A stretch of 64,000 nucleotides of DNA from Papio anubis. Lineage: Eukaryota; Chordata; Mammalia; Primates; Cercopithecidae. The notes beneath the pieces were generated by a model. The model was not told the DNA's origin. It worked only from the letters and a program-made list of their open reading frames with translations, and did no database searches. Location: positions 79,770,155 through 79,834,154 of the forward strand of contig NC_044985.1 of the NCBI RefSeq assembly GCF_008728515.1. Direction: 5' to 3'. Shown here one piece after another: positions 35,501 to 43,079 of the stretch. The translations under genes were made by a program, and so were the position numbers. How positions within the stretch are numbered: the first letter of the stretch is position 1; the number at the start of each line of letters is the position of its first letter.

Positions 35501-35640
35501 ATCATATGGTTTTCTTACCTCCCTAGCTCTTTAGATGTAAGCATATAGAAATTATTAAAATTTTCCATTTTCATTGGAGTTTGAGGAGTTGTAGTTAGCA
35601 GGCCTGAAATACTTCGGCAATCAAATCTCCTCCTCGACAT
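10011..35640 (-). CDS. STK17B: STK17B (DRAK2) serine/threonine kinase, complete spliced CDS
   Basis: Death-associated-protein-kinase family serine/threonine kinase that phosphorylates protein substrates. It is linked to apoptosis and to T- and B-cell receptor signalling thresholds, and is found in nucleus and cytoplasm (family knowledge). Seven coding exons of 122, 213, 145, 127, 49, 180 and 283 nt join to 1119 nt, giving 372 residues plus TAG, the length of human DRAK2. Visible in the protein: a basic N-terminus with Ser12; kinase domain from about residue 33 to 293; glycine loop LGRGKFAVV (39-47); catalytic Lys62 in AAKF; HLDLK catalytic loop with Asp158; DFG at 179-181; APE at 203-205; and an acidic/serine-rich tail ending in SDLLC. 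HLD in place of HRD is normal for DAPKs. All introns are GT-AG. Relative to the human sequence as I recall it, I see T21, M23, M33, N120, V139, N188, I313 and I318. No disabling change is seen. Confidence 0.97.
10440..10700 (-). repeat. MIR element (minus)
   Basis: Shows the MIR order in reverse: TTTTACTGAATGC, TATGCCAGGGACTATTCTA, a GGTACTATTATTCCCCTCATTT block and a diverged 5' part ending near a TTAAGCATTACACCATA motif. Old and diverged. Confidence 0.75.
10765..10830. repeat. TA/CA simple repeat
   Basis: Runs of ATAC, ACAC and CATA ending in (CA)n before CAGACAGC. Confidence 0.7.
10895..11145 (-). repeat. L1M 3'-end fragment
   Basis: Contains the old-L1 pattern ATGCCCATTGAAGCTTCCAG, TGCTGCAATGAATATTG and CTGGGTCTTTATATTTTGAAAG. 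An Alu inserted into its end follows directly. Confidence 0.55.
11146..11441 (-). mobile_element. Alu, full length
   Basis: Poly(T) head, then the reverse complement of a complete Alu dimer ending CATGCCCAGCTG. It lies in STK17B intron 7 in the same orientation as the gene. Confidence 0.9.
11876..12055 (-). CDS. STK17B: STK17B exon 7 (C-lobe helices F to H)
   Basis: 180 nt between a TTTTTCAG acceptor and a GTAAGT donor. It encodes the last base of Trp219 through two bases of Glu279. The peptide is NIGIIAYMLLTHTSPF (helix F) followed by the helix G region and SLLVKNPE (helix H). The exon is a multiple of three in length, phase 2 to phase 2. Confidence 0.97.
12834..13112 (-). mobile_element. 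Alu, nearly full length
   Basis: Poly(T) followed by GGTCACCCAGGCTGGAG; the usual GAGACGGAGTCTCGC segment after the T-run is missing. Ends CACTCCTGGCC. In STK17B intron 6. Confidence 0.88.
13497..13545 (-). CDS. STK17B: STK17B exon 6 (49-nt micro-exon, APE motif)
   Basis: A short exon between a TTCTCTTTCAG acceptor and a GTAAG donor. It encodes the end of Ala203, then PEILNYDPITTATDM and two bases of Trp219, i.e. the APE motif and P+1 loop. It was found by splice sites and frame continuity. The exon is not a multiple of three, so skipping it would break the frame and remove the APE motif. Confidence 0.94.
13626..13921 (+). mobile_element. Alu with 11-bp target-site duplication
   Basis: Complete Alu dimer with a short A tail. 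Perfect flanking duplication ATTATAACTGG at 13615-13625 and 13922-13932. Inserted only about 70 bp upstream of STK17B exon 6 on the transcript, antisense to the gene. Confidence 0.93.
14308..14604 (-). mobile_element. Alu with 17-bp target-site duplication
   Basis: Complete reverse Alu. Perfect duplication CAGAAATGCTAGATTTT at 14291-14307 and 14605-14621. Confidence 0.94.
15799..15925 (-). CDS. STK17B: STK17B exon 5 (DFG and activation segment)
   Basis: 127 nt, acceptor TTTAG, donor GTAAG. It starts PQNILL, the Mg-binding Asn of the catalytic loop, then IKIVDFG (DFG at 179-181), and continues through the activation segment to GTPEYL. Residue 188 is Asn where I recall His in human. It enters the next exon in phase 1 to complete Ala203. 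Confidence 0.96.
16301..16514 (+). mobile_element. Retrocopy of a local antisense RNA (poly(A), TSD)
   Basis: An insert in STK17B intron 5 bounded by a 16-bp duplication AGAAAGGTGCTCT(G/A)GG at 16285-16300 and 16515-16530. It ends in a run of about 17 A (16494-16510). Its body (16316-16494) matches 18784-18970 on the plus strand with about six substitutions and a shorter AAAT run. The first 15 nt (TAGCTGGGTGCAGTT) do not match that source but resemble the 5' end of an Alu. The marks are those of L1-driven target-primed reverse transcription of a polyadenylated RNA. It encodes no protein. Confidence 0.85.
16871..16910. repeat. Perfect 20-bp tandem duplication
   Basis: ACAGGAGAAAAGGTAAAGGT is present twice, head to tail, without mismatch, at 16871-16890 and 16891-16910. 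Confidence 0.95.
17934..18078 (-). CDS. STK17B: STK17B exon 4 (hinge to catalytic loop)
   Basis: 145 nt, after a TTTATTTCAG acceptor and before a GTAAC donor. It encodes Tyr112 to Lys160, including AAGGEIF after the hinge, helices D and E and the HLDLK catalytic loop (Asp158, Lys160). Residue 120 is Asn and residue 139 is Val, where I recall Ser and Ile in human; both are outside the catalytic residues. The exon ends in phase 0. Confidence 0.96.
18248..18548 (+). mobile_element. Alu (AluS-like)
   Basis: Starts GGCTGGACGCAGTGGCTC and ends in an AGAAAAGAAAAG tail. In STK17B intron 3, about 170 bp from exon 4, antisense to the gene. It lies 236 bp upstream (plus strand) of the retrocopy source. 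Confidence 0.9.
18693..18745. repeat. TA-rich simple repeat
   Basis: CATATATATACATCTATATG and related units. Confidence 0.7.
18784..18970 (+). other. Source segment of the 16.3-kb retrocopy, with AATAAA signals
   Basis: Begins in MIR-like sequence (AACATGTGAGGTACATGG, CCCATTTTACAG) and continues into unique sequence ending in AATAAA repeats (18935-18956) and CTAAAGAACTGA. The homology with the retrocopy stops about 14 nt after the last AATAAA, the usual distance for cleavage and polyadenylation. The implied RNA is antisense to STK17B and lies in its intron 3. Confidence 0.75.
19310..19395 (+). repeat. L2 3' end
   Basis: Ends GTTTGTTGAATGAATGAATG, the characteristic L2 terminus, preceded by a diverged AACAGTATCTAGCATGCAC block. 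Confidence 0.7.
19760..20075 (-). mobile_element. Alu with (TA)n head
   Basis: A (TA)n run (19760-19785) adjoins the poly(T) head of a complete reverse Alu ending CGTGCCTGGCC. In STK17B intron 3. Confidence 0.9.
20900..21140 (+). repeat. MIR element (plus)
   Basis: Shows CTGCCCGGGTTTCATTCTAG, CTCTGTCACTAACC, then AATTAAATTAGCTAATGCAC and ATTGAGCACA in MIR order. Confidence 0.75.
21161..21461 (-). mobile_element. Alu, full length
   Basis: Poly(T) head with one C, then a complete reverse Alu ending CACCGCGCCCAGCC. Confidence 0.9.
21590..21870 (+). repeat. L1M 3'-end fragment (plus)
   Basis: Contains the old-L1 3' pattern TTCTTAAGTGAAAAAAGAGG, a diverged middle and ACACAATGAATAGGTATTAC. Confidence 0.55.
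22514..22811 (-). mobile_element. AluY, young, with 13-bp target-site duplication
   Basis: Complete reverse Alu with most CpGs retained, suggesting recent insertion. Perfect duplication GAGAAACTCTTTT at 22501-22513 and 22812-22824. The terminal GGCTTGAGCCACCGCGCC (in place of GGCGTGAGCC) is a variant I associate with Old World monkey AluY, used here as taxonomic evidence. Confidence 0.93.
23150..23275 (+). repeat. MIR fragment (plus)
   Basis: AAAATCAAATGAGAATACAG, then CACAGTGCCTGCCAGAGTG: the 3' half of a MIR. Confidence 0.6.
23570..23868 (-). mobile_element. Alu, full length
   Basis: Poly(T) head and complete reverse Alu ending CGTGCCCGGCC. Imperfect flanking duplication (AAGGTAAGTACTTTTTT against AAAGTTAAGTATTTTTT). 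Confidence 0.9.
24444..24740 (-). mobile_element. Alu, full length
   Basis: Poly(T) head and complete reverse Alu ending CGTGCCTGGCC. In STK17B intron 3. Confidence 0.9.
24755..25345 (+). repeat. L1M 3'-end fragment (plus)
   Basis: Contains ACAGAGTACTATGCAGCCAT, AGAATGATTTCTGGAATATA and TTAAGTAAACAAAAATACAAG in the order seen at the end of old L1 ORF2 and its 3' UTR. It carries a 15-bp internal duplication (GGTTACCTATAAA at about 25165-25194). Confidence 0.7.
25898..26197 (+). mobile_element. Alu, full length
   Basis: GGCCAGGTGTGGTGGCTC to a 22-nt A tail. It abuts the L1M remnant that follows. Confidence 0.9.
26198..26565 (+). repeat. L1M 3' UTR fragment
   Basis: CCACCTGATGTGATACAATA and GTTAATTGTACTATTTTTTC, then TGAAATTTTGTAAAATAAGA: the terminal part of an old L1. 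Confidence 0.65.
26616..26922 (+). mobile_element. Alu (AluY-like), full length
   Basis: GGCCAGGCGCGGTGGCTC to an A tail with (AAAAAC) units. Short flanking repeat AAAGATTC on both sides. Confidence 0.9.
26925..28617. other. STK17B intron 3, repeat-poor stretch before exon 3
   Basis: AT-rich intron sequence with no repeat or coding frame I recognise in about 1.7 kb next to exon 3. Confidence 0.5.
28618..28830 (-). CDS. STK17B: STK17B exon 3 (N-lobe: ATP loop, catalytic Lys, helix C)
   Basis: 213 nt between a TTCCCCCAG acceptor and a GTAAGT donor. It encodes the rest of Arg41 to part of Tyr112. It holds GKFAVVRQC (second half of the glycine loop), Lys62 in AAKFLKK, a basic KKRRRG stretch and helix C with the HEIAVLEL motif, and it ends at the hinge (ILILEY). 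Intron phase 2 on both sides keeps the frame. Confidence 0.97.
29100..29363 (+). mobile_element. 5'-truncated Alu with 11-bp target-site duplication
   Basis: Begins at TTGGGAGGCCAAGGC, about 48 nt into the Alu consensus, and ends in poly(A). Perfect duplication GATACATTATC at 29089-29099 and 29364-29374, so it inserted already truncated. In STK17B intron 2. Confidence 0.93.
29375..30942. other. STK17B intron 2, AT-rich stretch
   Basis: No coding frame, RNA gene or nameable repeat seen. Confidence 0.45.
30943..31241 (+). mobile_element. Alu, full length
   Basis: GGGCCGGGCACGGTGGCTC to poly(A) at 31225-31241. Confidence 0.9.
31549..31864 (-). mobile_element. Old Alu (AluJ-like) with (GTTT)n tail
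   Basis: (GTTT)n head and a diverged reverse Alu. 8-bp flanking repeat CCAAGAGG at 31541-31548 and 31865-31872. Confidence 0.88.
31920..32095 (+). repeat. L2 3' end
   Basis: AAAGCTCCATGAGGGCAGGG, then CTGTTGAATGAATG: classic L2 tail. Confidence 0.8.
32177..32206. repeat. (TA)n(TG)n microsatellite
   Basis: TATATATATGTGTGTGTGTG run. Confidence 0.85.
32210..33764. other. STK17B intron 2, repeat-poor stretch
   Basis: About 1.5 kb of AT-rich sequence with no recognised repeat apart from an A-run at 33547-33573. No coding frame. Confidence 0.45.
33781..34073 (-). mobile_element. Alu with 16-bp target-site duplication
   Basis: Complete reverse Alu. Duplication AGATATTATAATTCTT (33765-33780) against AGATATTACAATTCTT (34074-34089), one mismatch. 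Confidence 0.93.
34720..35255 (-). repeat. MIR split by an Alu
   Basis: MIR in reverse: GTACTAGGCACTTTACAAAT, CTTTTCAGATGAGGAAACG, then after the Alu GAAGTTACACATCTAGTAAA and AGACTTGAACTCAGCAGTCC. The two halves are collinear across the Alu at about 34862-35157. Confidence 0.85.
34862..35157 (+). mobile_element. Old Alu (AluJ-like) inserted in a MIR
   Basis: Diverged complete Alu with an AAATAAAAATTTT-type tail. 8-bp repeat AAGAGGTA at 34854-34861 and 35158-35165. Confidence 0.88.
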
Positions 35641-35684
35641 ATTAGGTGATTCCTAGGTCTGCTTCTTTAGTCACTTATTTTTAC
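35519..35684 (-). CDS. STK17B: STK17B exon 2 (first coding exon)
   Basis: The exon begins after a TTTGCATAG acceptor at 35684 and has 44 nt of 5' UTR. The ATG is at 35640-35638 with A at -3, a favourable start context. It encodes residues 1-40 and two bases of Arg41, then reads into a GTAAG donor at 35518-35514. The peptide opens MSRRRFDCRSIS, the expected DRAK2 N-terminus carrying the Ser12 autophosphorylation position, and ends at LGR, the start of the glycine-rich loop. The glycine loop is split by the intron. Positions 21, 23 and 33 read Thr, Met and Met where I recall Ile in human. Confidence 0.95.
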
Positions 35685-36003
35685 CTATGCAAAAAAAGAG
35701 AAGACAGAGAAAAGATGTTATCTCGGGCAGGATGTGCATTACATTACACAGCTCCAAATATAGCTATAAAATACAACTAAAAAAAAAAAAAAAGATTTAA
35801 AGAGCACATTCTACCCAGGAGGAAAAAACAAAAAGCACACACATAACCCAGTAACACTGTGGCACTTGAACGAAGTTACTGACTTCATTTCAGAATAAAA
35901 CTACTGTGAAAGTTCTCTCAATTAAAAAAAAATAGTTATGATAAAATTATAACACCAACAATCACTTAGTTTCATCATAAAACTCCATTCTTTAAAGTTA
36001 TAG

Positions 36004-36311
36004 AGGTTTCAGCTGGACACGGTGGTGCACGCCTGTAATCCCAGCACTTTGGGAGGCTGAGGCAGGAGGATCACTTGAGGCCAGACGTTCAAGACCAGTG
36101 CTGGCAACACAGCGAGACTCCATCTCTATGAAAATATTTAAACATTAACTGGGTGTAGTGGCTCGCACCTGTAGTCCCAGCTCCTTGGGAGGCTGAGGCA
36201 GAAGCATCACTTGAGCCCAGAAGTTTGAGGTTGCAGTGAGCTATGAATGTGCTACTGCAGTTCAGTTTGGGCAACAGAGCGAGACCTTATCTCATAAATA
36301 AATAAATAAAT
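36004..36311 (+). mobile_element. Old Alu (AluJ-like) with (AAAT)n tail
   Basis: Diverged full-length Alu ending CTCATAAATAAATAAA. Flanking repeat AAAGTTATAG at 35994-36003 and 36312-36321. Confidence 0.9.
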
Positions 36312-36985
36312 AAAGTTATAGGCTTCACATAATAGGTAATTTAATACAACAAGGTAATAATTATTCATTTTAAACTTATTTTCACATGGCTAAAGAAATT
36401 TGGTGGTAAATGCACATACTGTGAGTTATATTACTGATGTGAAGGACTACAAGAAACAGAACTTTTTCCATGGATTGGCTAGTTTCAGTACTAAACTCAG
36501 AAACTCTCAAAGGTCTTACGAGTCCCTCCTTTGACAGCACCTAGCACAGAGCCTGCTATGTATGAAGTGCTCAATAATTTTGTTGGAGGAGTGACTAATC
36601 TATACATAAAGCTTTATTCTGAAGTTCTGTATCTGAAGCTCATATATATATCTGGAAATTTTTGATGTTTACATGCATTCAGTGTTATCAAAACTATTAT
36701 GTTAATTGCATTCATAAAACAATAACAGATACTATATTTCAAGACACTTATGACTTACTGCTATGCCTACTTAATAAAATATCAAGTATTATTCTTTTAG
36801 CACCCTCCTGCTAAGCATTTGTTCCTTCTCTGCCACCTTTATTTCCTATTTTCTACTTACATGTACTGTTCTTTATCTTCCTAAATTCAAATGCCAACTA
36901 TATTCTACTTAGCCAAAAAGCAGTGTCATTAGAGTTCAGTGTTTTCAGTTTCTACATTTTCTCTTTTTGGTGTTATTCTCAAATT

Positions 36986-37062
36986 ATGAATGCGTCACTG
37001 CAGTTCAGCCTGGGTGACAGATGGAGACCTTGTCTCAAAAAATTAAATTAAATTAAAATTAC
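36986..37062 (+). repeat. Alu 3'-end fragment
   Basis: GCGTCACTGCAGTTCAGCC to CTTGTCTCAAAAAATTAAAT: only the last ~70 nt of an Alu monomer plus tail. Confidence 0.75.
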
Positions 37063-37274
37063 AGCTTTCACACAACCAGATAGTAAAATTGTTGTCTCTA
37101 TATCTCTTAGTCTTTGGGGAAACAAAGCTCTAACCAGTTTTGGGGTACATCTCTAGGAGGGTCATAATGTAGCATTCTGAGAATAACCTTTAGACTGAAA
37201 GACACCTGGGTCTGAATTCCATTCATCCATCATACCAGCTATGAGACTTTAATTAAATTATTTAACTTTGTTAT

Positions 37275-37605
37275 TGTTATGGGCTGAATTGTGTCCTCCC
37301 CTAAATTCCTAAGTTGAAAAACCCTAACCCCTGTATCTCATAATGTTACTACCTTTGGAGATGGGGCCTTTAAAAAGGCGATTAAGTTAAAATGAGGTCA
37401 TTAAAGTGGACCAGTTAGGACATAGACACACACAGGAAAGACTATGTGAACACACTAGGAGAAGACCGCCATCTACAAGACAAGAGGGCAGGCCTCAGAA
37501 GAAACCAACCCCGCACACACCCTGATCCCAGATTTCTAGCCTCCAGAATTGTTGAGAAAATACACTTCTGTTAAGTCACCTGATCTGTGGCAACACAGTT
37601 ATTTA
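37275..37605 (+). mobile_element. MLT1-type (MaLR) LTR
   Basis: TGTTATGGGCTGAATTGTGT, CAGAAGAAACCAACCCCGC and TCTAGCCTCCAGAATTGTTG occur in the order of MLT1A/B LTRs. In STK17B intron 1, antisense to the gene. Confidence 0.78.
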
Positions 37606-37689
37606 AAAAGAAAACAAAACATGTAATATTTCAAATATAAGACAAGGAACACCATATACAAACATTTACTTTCCAATCTTATTACTTGG

Positions 37690-37945
37690 TCATATTTCAT
37701 TTAAATTAAGAATAAAACATGTTAGACACAGCCCCTTTTTTCCACCTCCAGTTTACACTCCCACTAGCACTGGATGGGACAGTTTATCACTACTTTGACA
37801 ATACTTGCCCAATTCAGACTTTTAATTTTGGCTATTCTAGCGTGATGAAGGTGAAATGGAATTTTGTTGCGATTTACTTCGCATTTCCCTGTTTACTAGT
37901 GAAGAAAGTTTCGATTGTGCTGCCTCTAAAGTATGGATGATAAAA
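37690..37945 (-). repeat. L1M fragment (minus)
   Basis: TTTACACTCCCACTAGCACT and GATTTACTTCGCATTTCCCT resemble the end of an old L1 ORF2 read in reverse. Confidence 0.55.
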
Positions 37946-39169
37946 GAATCTATCTTCCAGTGCTGCAAGGATTAAAACGTAAAAGATGCTGAACTCACGT
38001 CCACTGACACAGGTACAATGCAAGTCACCAGGGCATATCGTTATTGTTCCACAAAACAAAATTAACATTCTACCCAAAAATACTCTCCCTGCAGTTCCCT
38101 GCCATTGTTGGATAGCTGTACCATTTCCATGTACAAAATTCTCATCCCAACATAGTCTAAACTTAATTCTTAAAAGCATTTTTGTTTTCTGTTTTAACTA
38201 TTTGTGTATCTTCTTAGTTCTGATAGTGCTGAGTTTCACTGATTTTTTTCCATTGTTCTGAAAGATCAATATGGGTACCAATTTCCTCATAAGTTCATCT
38301 ACTTATTGGAAATATACCTACATCATAAGCTGCTTTAGGCATCCATTAAGCATTTCTTAAATTCATTTTCCTTTTATTTACTGCATTGGAACCAAATGTC
38401 AGAGCCAAGATATTTTTCCATTTCCTCTCCTTTAGCCAATTTTGCATATAGTGGAGCATGAATGTCACCTTTGTCCACCAAGCCCTCCACAAACATCTGG
38501 TTGCCCTTCATATAAGGTACATGCAGGTTATCAGTCAGTTCTCTGTCGCTCCTTCTTGTATCTTCCTAAATTTCCCACCAAATTCTCTTTAACTCCAACA
38601 ATTCTCAGGCCTTTTCTTGTCTTCTACCACACTTCATATACCTATAACTGATTCTAAATTACCAATACGTCTCACTCCATTTGAAGTCCATTACATAACA
38701 TTTTATCAGGTTATACCGGTTAAAAAAAATCTTAAGGGATCTGGTAAGTAAATTTATATGCATGTGTATACACGTTTATAGGCACGATTAGATCCTATAA
38801 AAAGTGTAATAGAAGGTAAGACACAATTAAGCTTTTAATCACATAGTGCTACTAAAAATAATGGTATCTCACTTATTTTTAAAGATTTTTTTCATTAATT
38901 CTCATTATAATAATTGCCATAAGAATTTAGAAGTAGATCAGAGAAGGAAGGAAAAGAAGCAAATGTTAGGCTTGACCTGGGCCTTCACTTACTTGAATGC
39001 AGAAAGCAAGTGTGACGTGAACAAAAGCAAGACTATGTCTACAAACCTCTAGCTCTATTTTAAAAAGTATTTATCATGATATTTACTTCAAAATTATCAA
39101 ATAAGTTTTTTAAAAATAGAGTATATAATAATAAAGACATTTAGAAAATCAAATTGTCTGTTTTGATTC

Positions 39170-39610
39170 CTTCATTAGCTCCCCAGTAGAAGCAGCTTTC
39201 AAGTACTTACAGCATGACACATAAAGGCCTCTGAGGCCAAGTATACACCAGCTACATTTCCTGAGGCACTCATATTTCATATTTTGTCACCACATCTTTG
39301 TTATACTTCTTTGCTTGAAAAAGCCTTTCTACTTTCCTTAAATGGCTAACTCTTCTTACACATCCTTCATAACTCAACACAGAATGGCCTCTCCCCCAGG
39401 AAGCTTTGCCTAAAAACCACAGGTTGATTTAAATGCTTCTCCTTTATGCTTCAAATAAGAGGACCCTTGGCATACTTCCTTACCTCAAAATGTAACATGT
39501 TAGATTACAGTTCTGTTTAGTGTTTAAAGGGCAGCATCCTTTTACTTTTGTGCCTAAGCAACCAGCATGGTATCTGCCACCCGGTAGGAATTTAAAAAAT
39601 GTTTGATAAA
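39170..39610 (+). repeat. L2-like diverged repeat
   Basis: AACTCTTCTTACACATCCTT, CCCAGGAAGCTTTGCC and GTTTGATAAACTGAATTG follow the L2 3' UTR pattern, heavily diverged. Confidence 0.55.
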
Positions 39611-41312
39611 CTGAATTGTCAGAATTATCAGATAGAGCAAAAAGAAACTGTACGTACATCTCATGTCTTTGAGGGATTAGGAGAACTTGAGATCCATCTT
39701 GAATTTACAGTACTGGACCTCTGAATGCAGCTAGTCTCTGCTTAATTCAGTATTTGGACAAATAAAGTAACTATTTTAAATTGCACTTACAAAATGTCAG
39801 TTCTAAACAGGTAGCCACAAAGTCTGGACACACAGATAAACTGATTTTGTCATATACTATAACGTAATGCCAATAGACCTTTTGTTTTTCCACTGTTTCC
39901 AGACAAGGCGGCTACTTGTTTTTAATACAAGCTATTAATACAAATACCTACTGCAGTTAAGAACATCACTCTTTTAGGAGCTACCACAAATCAGGAAATT
40001 CAGGTAAGTGTCCTATCAGGATTTATCACTGATAAGTCTAGATCTTCACGAAGTAAATTGGAAAGGCAATAGGGAGCAAAGTAAGCCCCAAGATTGTAAG
40101 GGAAGCAACTCCTTTCTACATAGGCGTTTAAGGCATTTACTGCTAGCAAGCGTTCCCTAGGAAACCGAAAAAGAGATTTAGCGTCCATCAAAAGTAAAGG
40201 AAGAACTTTCACCTGGTGTGGCAGAAGTATTTGTTTTTAATTAGTCACTGATTAGAAGTATTGGTATCAAGACGGAAATTATGATGATTTTCAATTTCAA
40301 GGAAGAGATTCCTTATGTGTATTCTGTTAACAGGTTTTGTTTTTAAAAATATTTTGAACAGAAAATATAATTCATAAATTTAATCCTCTAAAAATCACAA
40401 TAGAAAGTCAGCTAAACTAACTCTAATCCAACTATTCCAGTATATACTATCCAAGGGCTGAAGAGTCAGGTAATGACTCCTAGGCCTTATTCTGTGCCAA
40501 GACCCTAAGGCCTAATGCTGTGTCTTCCCACCTCCAGAAGAAGAATTAAACCCTGTAATTGTGAACCAGGACAAGACGTTGAAAAACGGAAATAGAGTGG
40601 GTGATGCGGGGGTGGGCAACAAATGCATGGTGCTTGTCATTCACAAGATGGAAAATTAGGTTTCTGTTGTAAAATATTGTTTACTTAACAGCACCGCTGA
40701 AGTACTATTTATTCAGTAACTATTACAATGCAAAATGGAATCTGATCCTTTAAGAATTAAAGAGGAAATTACCATCTCACTGTTAAAAATTTTCAATGCT
40801 TAGAGTATCACTACACACTCTTTTGGAGTAATTGCAAAGGGTCAGGGATGAACCAAAATATAATGCATATAAATATTAAAAGAAACTAATATACATCTTT
40901 TAAATGGCACTGAAGTTTGAGGTTAAATGTTCTGGGAAAAGGATAATAAAAAACTTTTAGTTAAGTATGCCTTGAAAATTGCAACATTACAACATAGTTA
41001 GATAAAAATATGTGTTTGTAACTTTGTAAGAACATTTCTTAATTGAAATATTCAAAGAAATAGCCTTTGATAACAGTCCAGCATAGAATACAAACTACAG
41101 TACTTAAACATAAAATCACTGAATTTTGTCATCAATATGATGAAAAACTAAAGCAACTGACATTTGAAGTTTTCCTAAGTGGAAAGGTAGTAGATAAATG
41201 ATTGCTAATGTTTTTGACAAAACAAATACCCATACAGTGCAAAAGATTTCTTTACAAAAAGAAGAATCAATCAGTATCCTTGAAAAGTAGTAAGCCTAGG
41301 AATACCATTCTT

Positions 41313-41603
41313 TTTTATTTTATTTTATTTTATTTGAGACCGAGTCTAGCTCTGTCGCCCAGGCTGGAGTGCAGTGGCACGATCTCCGCTCACTGCAACC
41401 TCCGCTTCCCGGGTCAAGCAACTCTTCTGCCTCAGCCTCCTGAGTAGCTGGGACTACAGGCACGCGCCACAATGCCCAGCTAATTTTTGTATTTTTAGTA
41501 CAGACGGAGTTTCACCATATTGGTCAGGCTGGTCTCGAACTCCTGACCTCATGATCCGCGCGCCTCGGCCTCCCAACAAGGCGTGAGCCACTGCGCCCGG
41601 CCA
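41313..41603 (-). mobile_element. Alu with (TTTTA)n tail and 13-bp TSD
   Basis: Reverse Alu headed by (TTTTA)n. Flanks GAATACCATTCTT (41300-41312) and GAATACTATTCTT (41604-41616). Near its 5' end the GTGCTGGGATTAC segment is deleted (at about 41577). Confidence 0.92.
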
Positions 41604-43079
41604 GAATACTATTCTTAACTGACAATCTTACACACAGAAAATGTGAATTACAATATACTATGCATGCAATTTGGGGACAATTTAAGGATTAAGTGAAAGT
41701 GTCATTAACTGATTTCCTTGATTTCTGGTGTCTCTAAAATTAAAACAAAAATATTTTGATAAGGAAATTCTCCCTTATAATTATCAAAGAGCTTTAAAAC
41801 ATGTTAAAATGTTCACTTAACAGCAGTAAAACAGTGCAAGCTTAAAAATAAAATTATCTGACTAGAAACGTCCGCCATAAAAATGCTTGTATCTTCTTCA
41901 AATTTGTTACTCATATGCTAACACAGCGATTAGTCAAGCCTCCTACTTCCTAAAAACGGATTCTATCTTAACCAAATTGTAATTCACCAATCAATGATCC
42001 CAAGATAAACTGCAACCATTCTATCCACACACAAAAAAGGATGGTCTCCAATTACAGAAATTCTACTTTTAAAAAGTCTTGCCAGGTAAGCAAATATATT
42101 TCACCTCAATTTTGGATCCCTACTTTAGAAAAAAGTGATCTAAAATGTACAATATGTATCTCAGAAATAAAACATCTATTCATGCCTCCAATTATTAAGA
42201 TACTAGAAAAAAATGTAATTGAGCATCTGCTCCGAGGAGGAGGATCCGAGGGAGATGAGTGTAAAACTTTTGCACTGCTTCTATGGACCAGTTTAAAAAA
42301 AAAAAAAAAAAAATACACAATCCTACGGGTCTACGGTCTAATATTTATAAAATGAGCACTTGTTGAAAATTACTTCTGAGCAGTTCACCATAAAACTAAA
42401 AAAGTGTTATCAATGAGAAAGTAAGTTTATTATATTTTCCTTTAATAAAATTGTGCTGCTGGGTTCAAAAACGCTGCCACTCATTTCTACAGGGCTACGC
42501 TGTCTCCGCGCAGACATTCTCATAGACTTGAAAACGTAAAGTGGCCACACGTCACACACGTCAAACGTCCCTGGCAAGGTTCAGCTTATCATTAGCACCA
42601 CAGATGTAAACATTACGTCGACAAAACAATCGGTGAATGTGATACACAGTCCTCATGTGTTTAAATATTAGTGAAATCTGATCAGTATTATGGTTTTAAA
42701 AACGTATTTTGTTTCTTAACTCCAATTTCCAAATTGATGTCAGAGTGCCTCTAGTCCAGACAGAAACTAATGCCAGCTACCAGCTGCTATAAAGCCTCTT
42801 TCAACTTTGTCTCTACTCCCTCGGAGGGAATTCAAATGAAACGCTTTTGCCTACAATAAAACAAAGAGCCTGGGTAAATGTCAAAAATCGCTGGCATCCA
42901 GTAGTCGTATAGTTTGAGGATGAGTCGTGCACACTAAGTGGGTTACAAGGCATCAAAGTAAAAATCAGATCGCTGAAAAAATCACGGAAACAGCTGTAGC
43001 CCGTCTTGCTCTCTCGCTGGTTTTAAAACACTGTTCCCAAGCAGTAACCGAAAACGTCCCACAAGATGAGCACGAACTT

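Noticed and set aside
40000..40212. 70-codon minus-strand frame in intron 1 that looks protein-like
   Set aside because: No family recognised, no start or splice support, and STK17B is complete without it.
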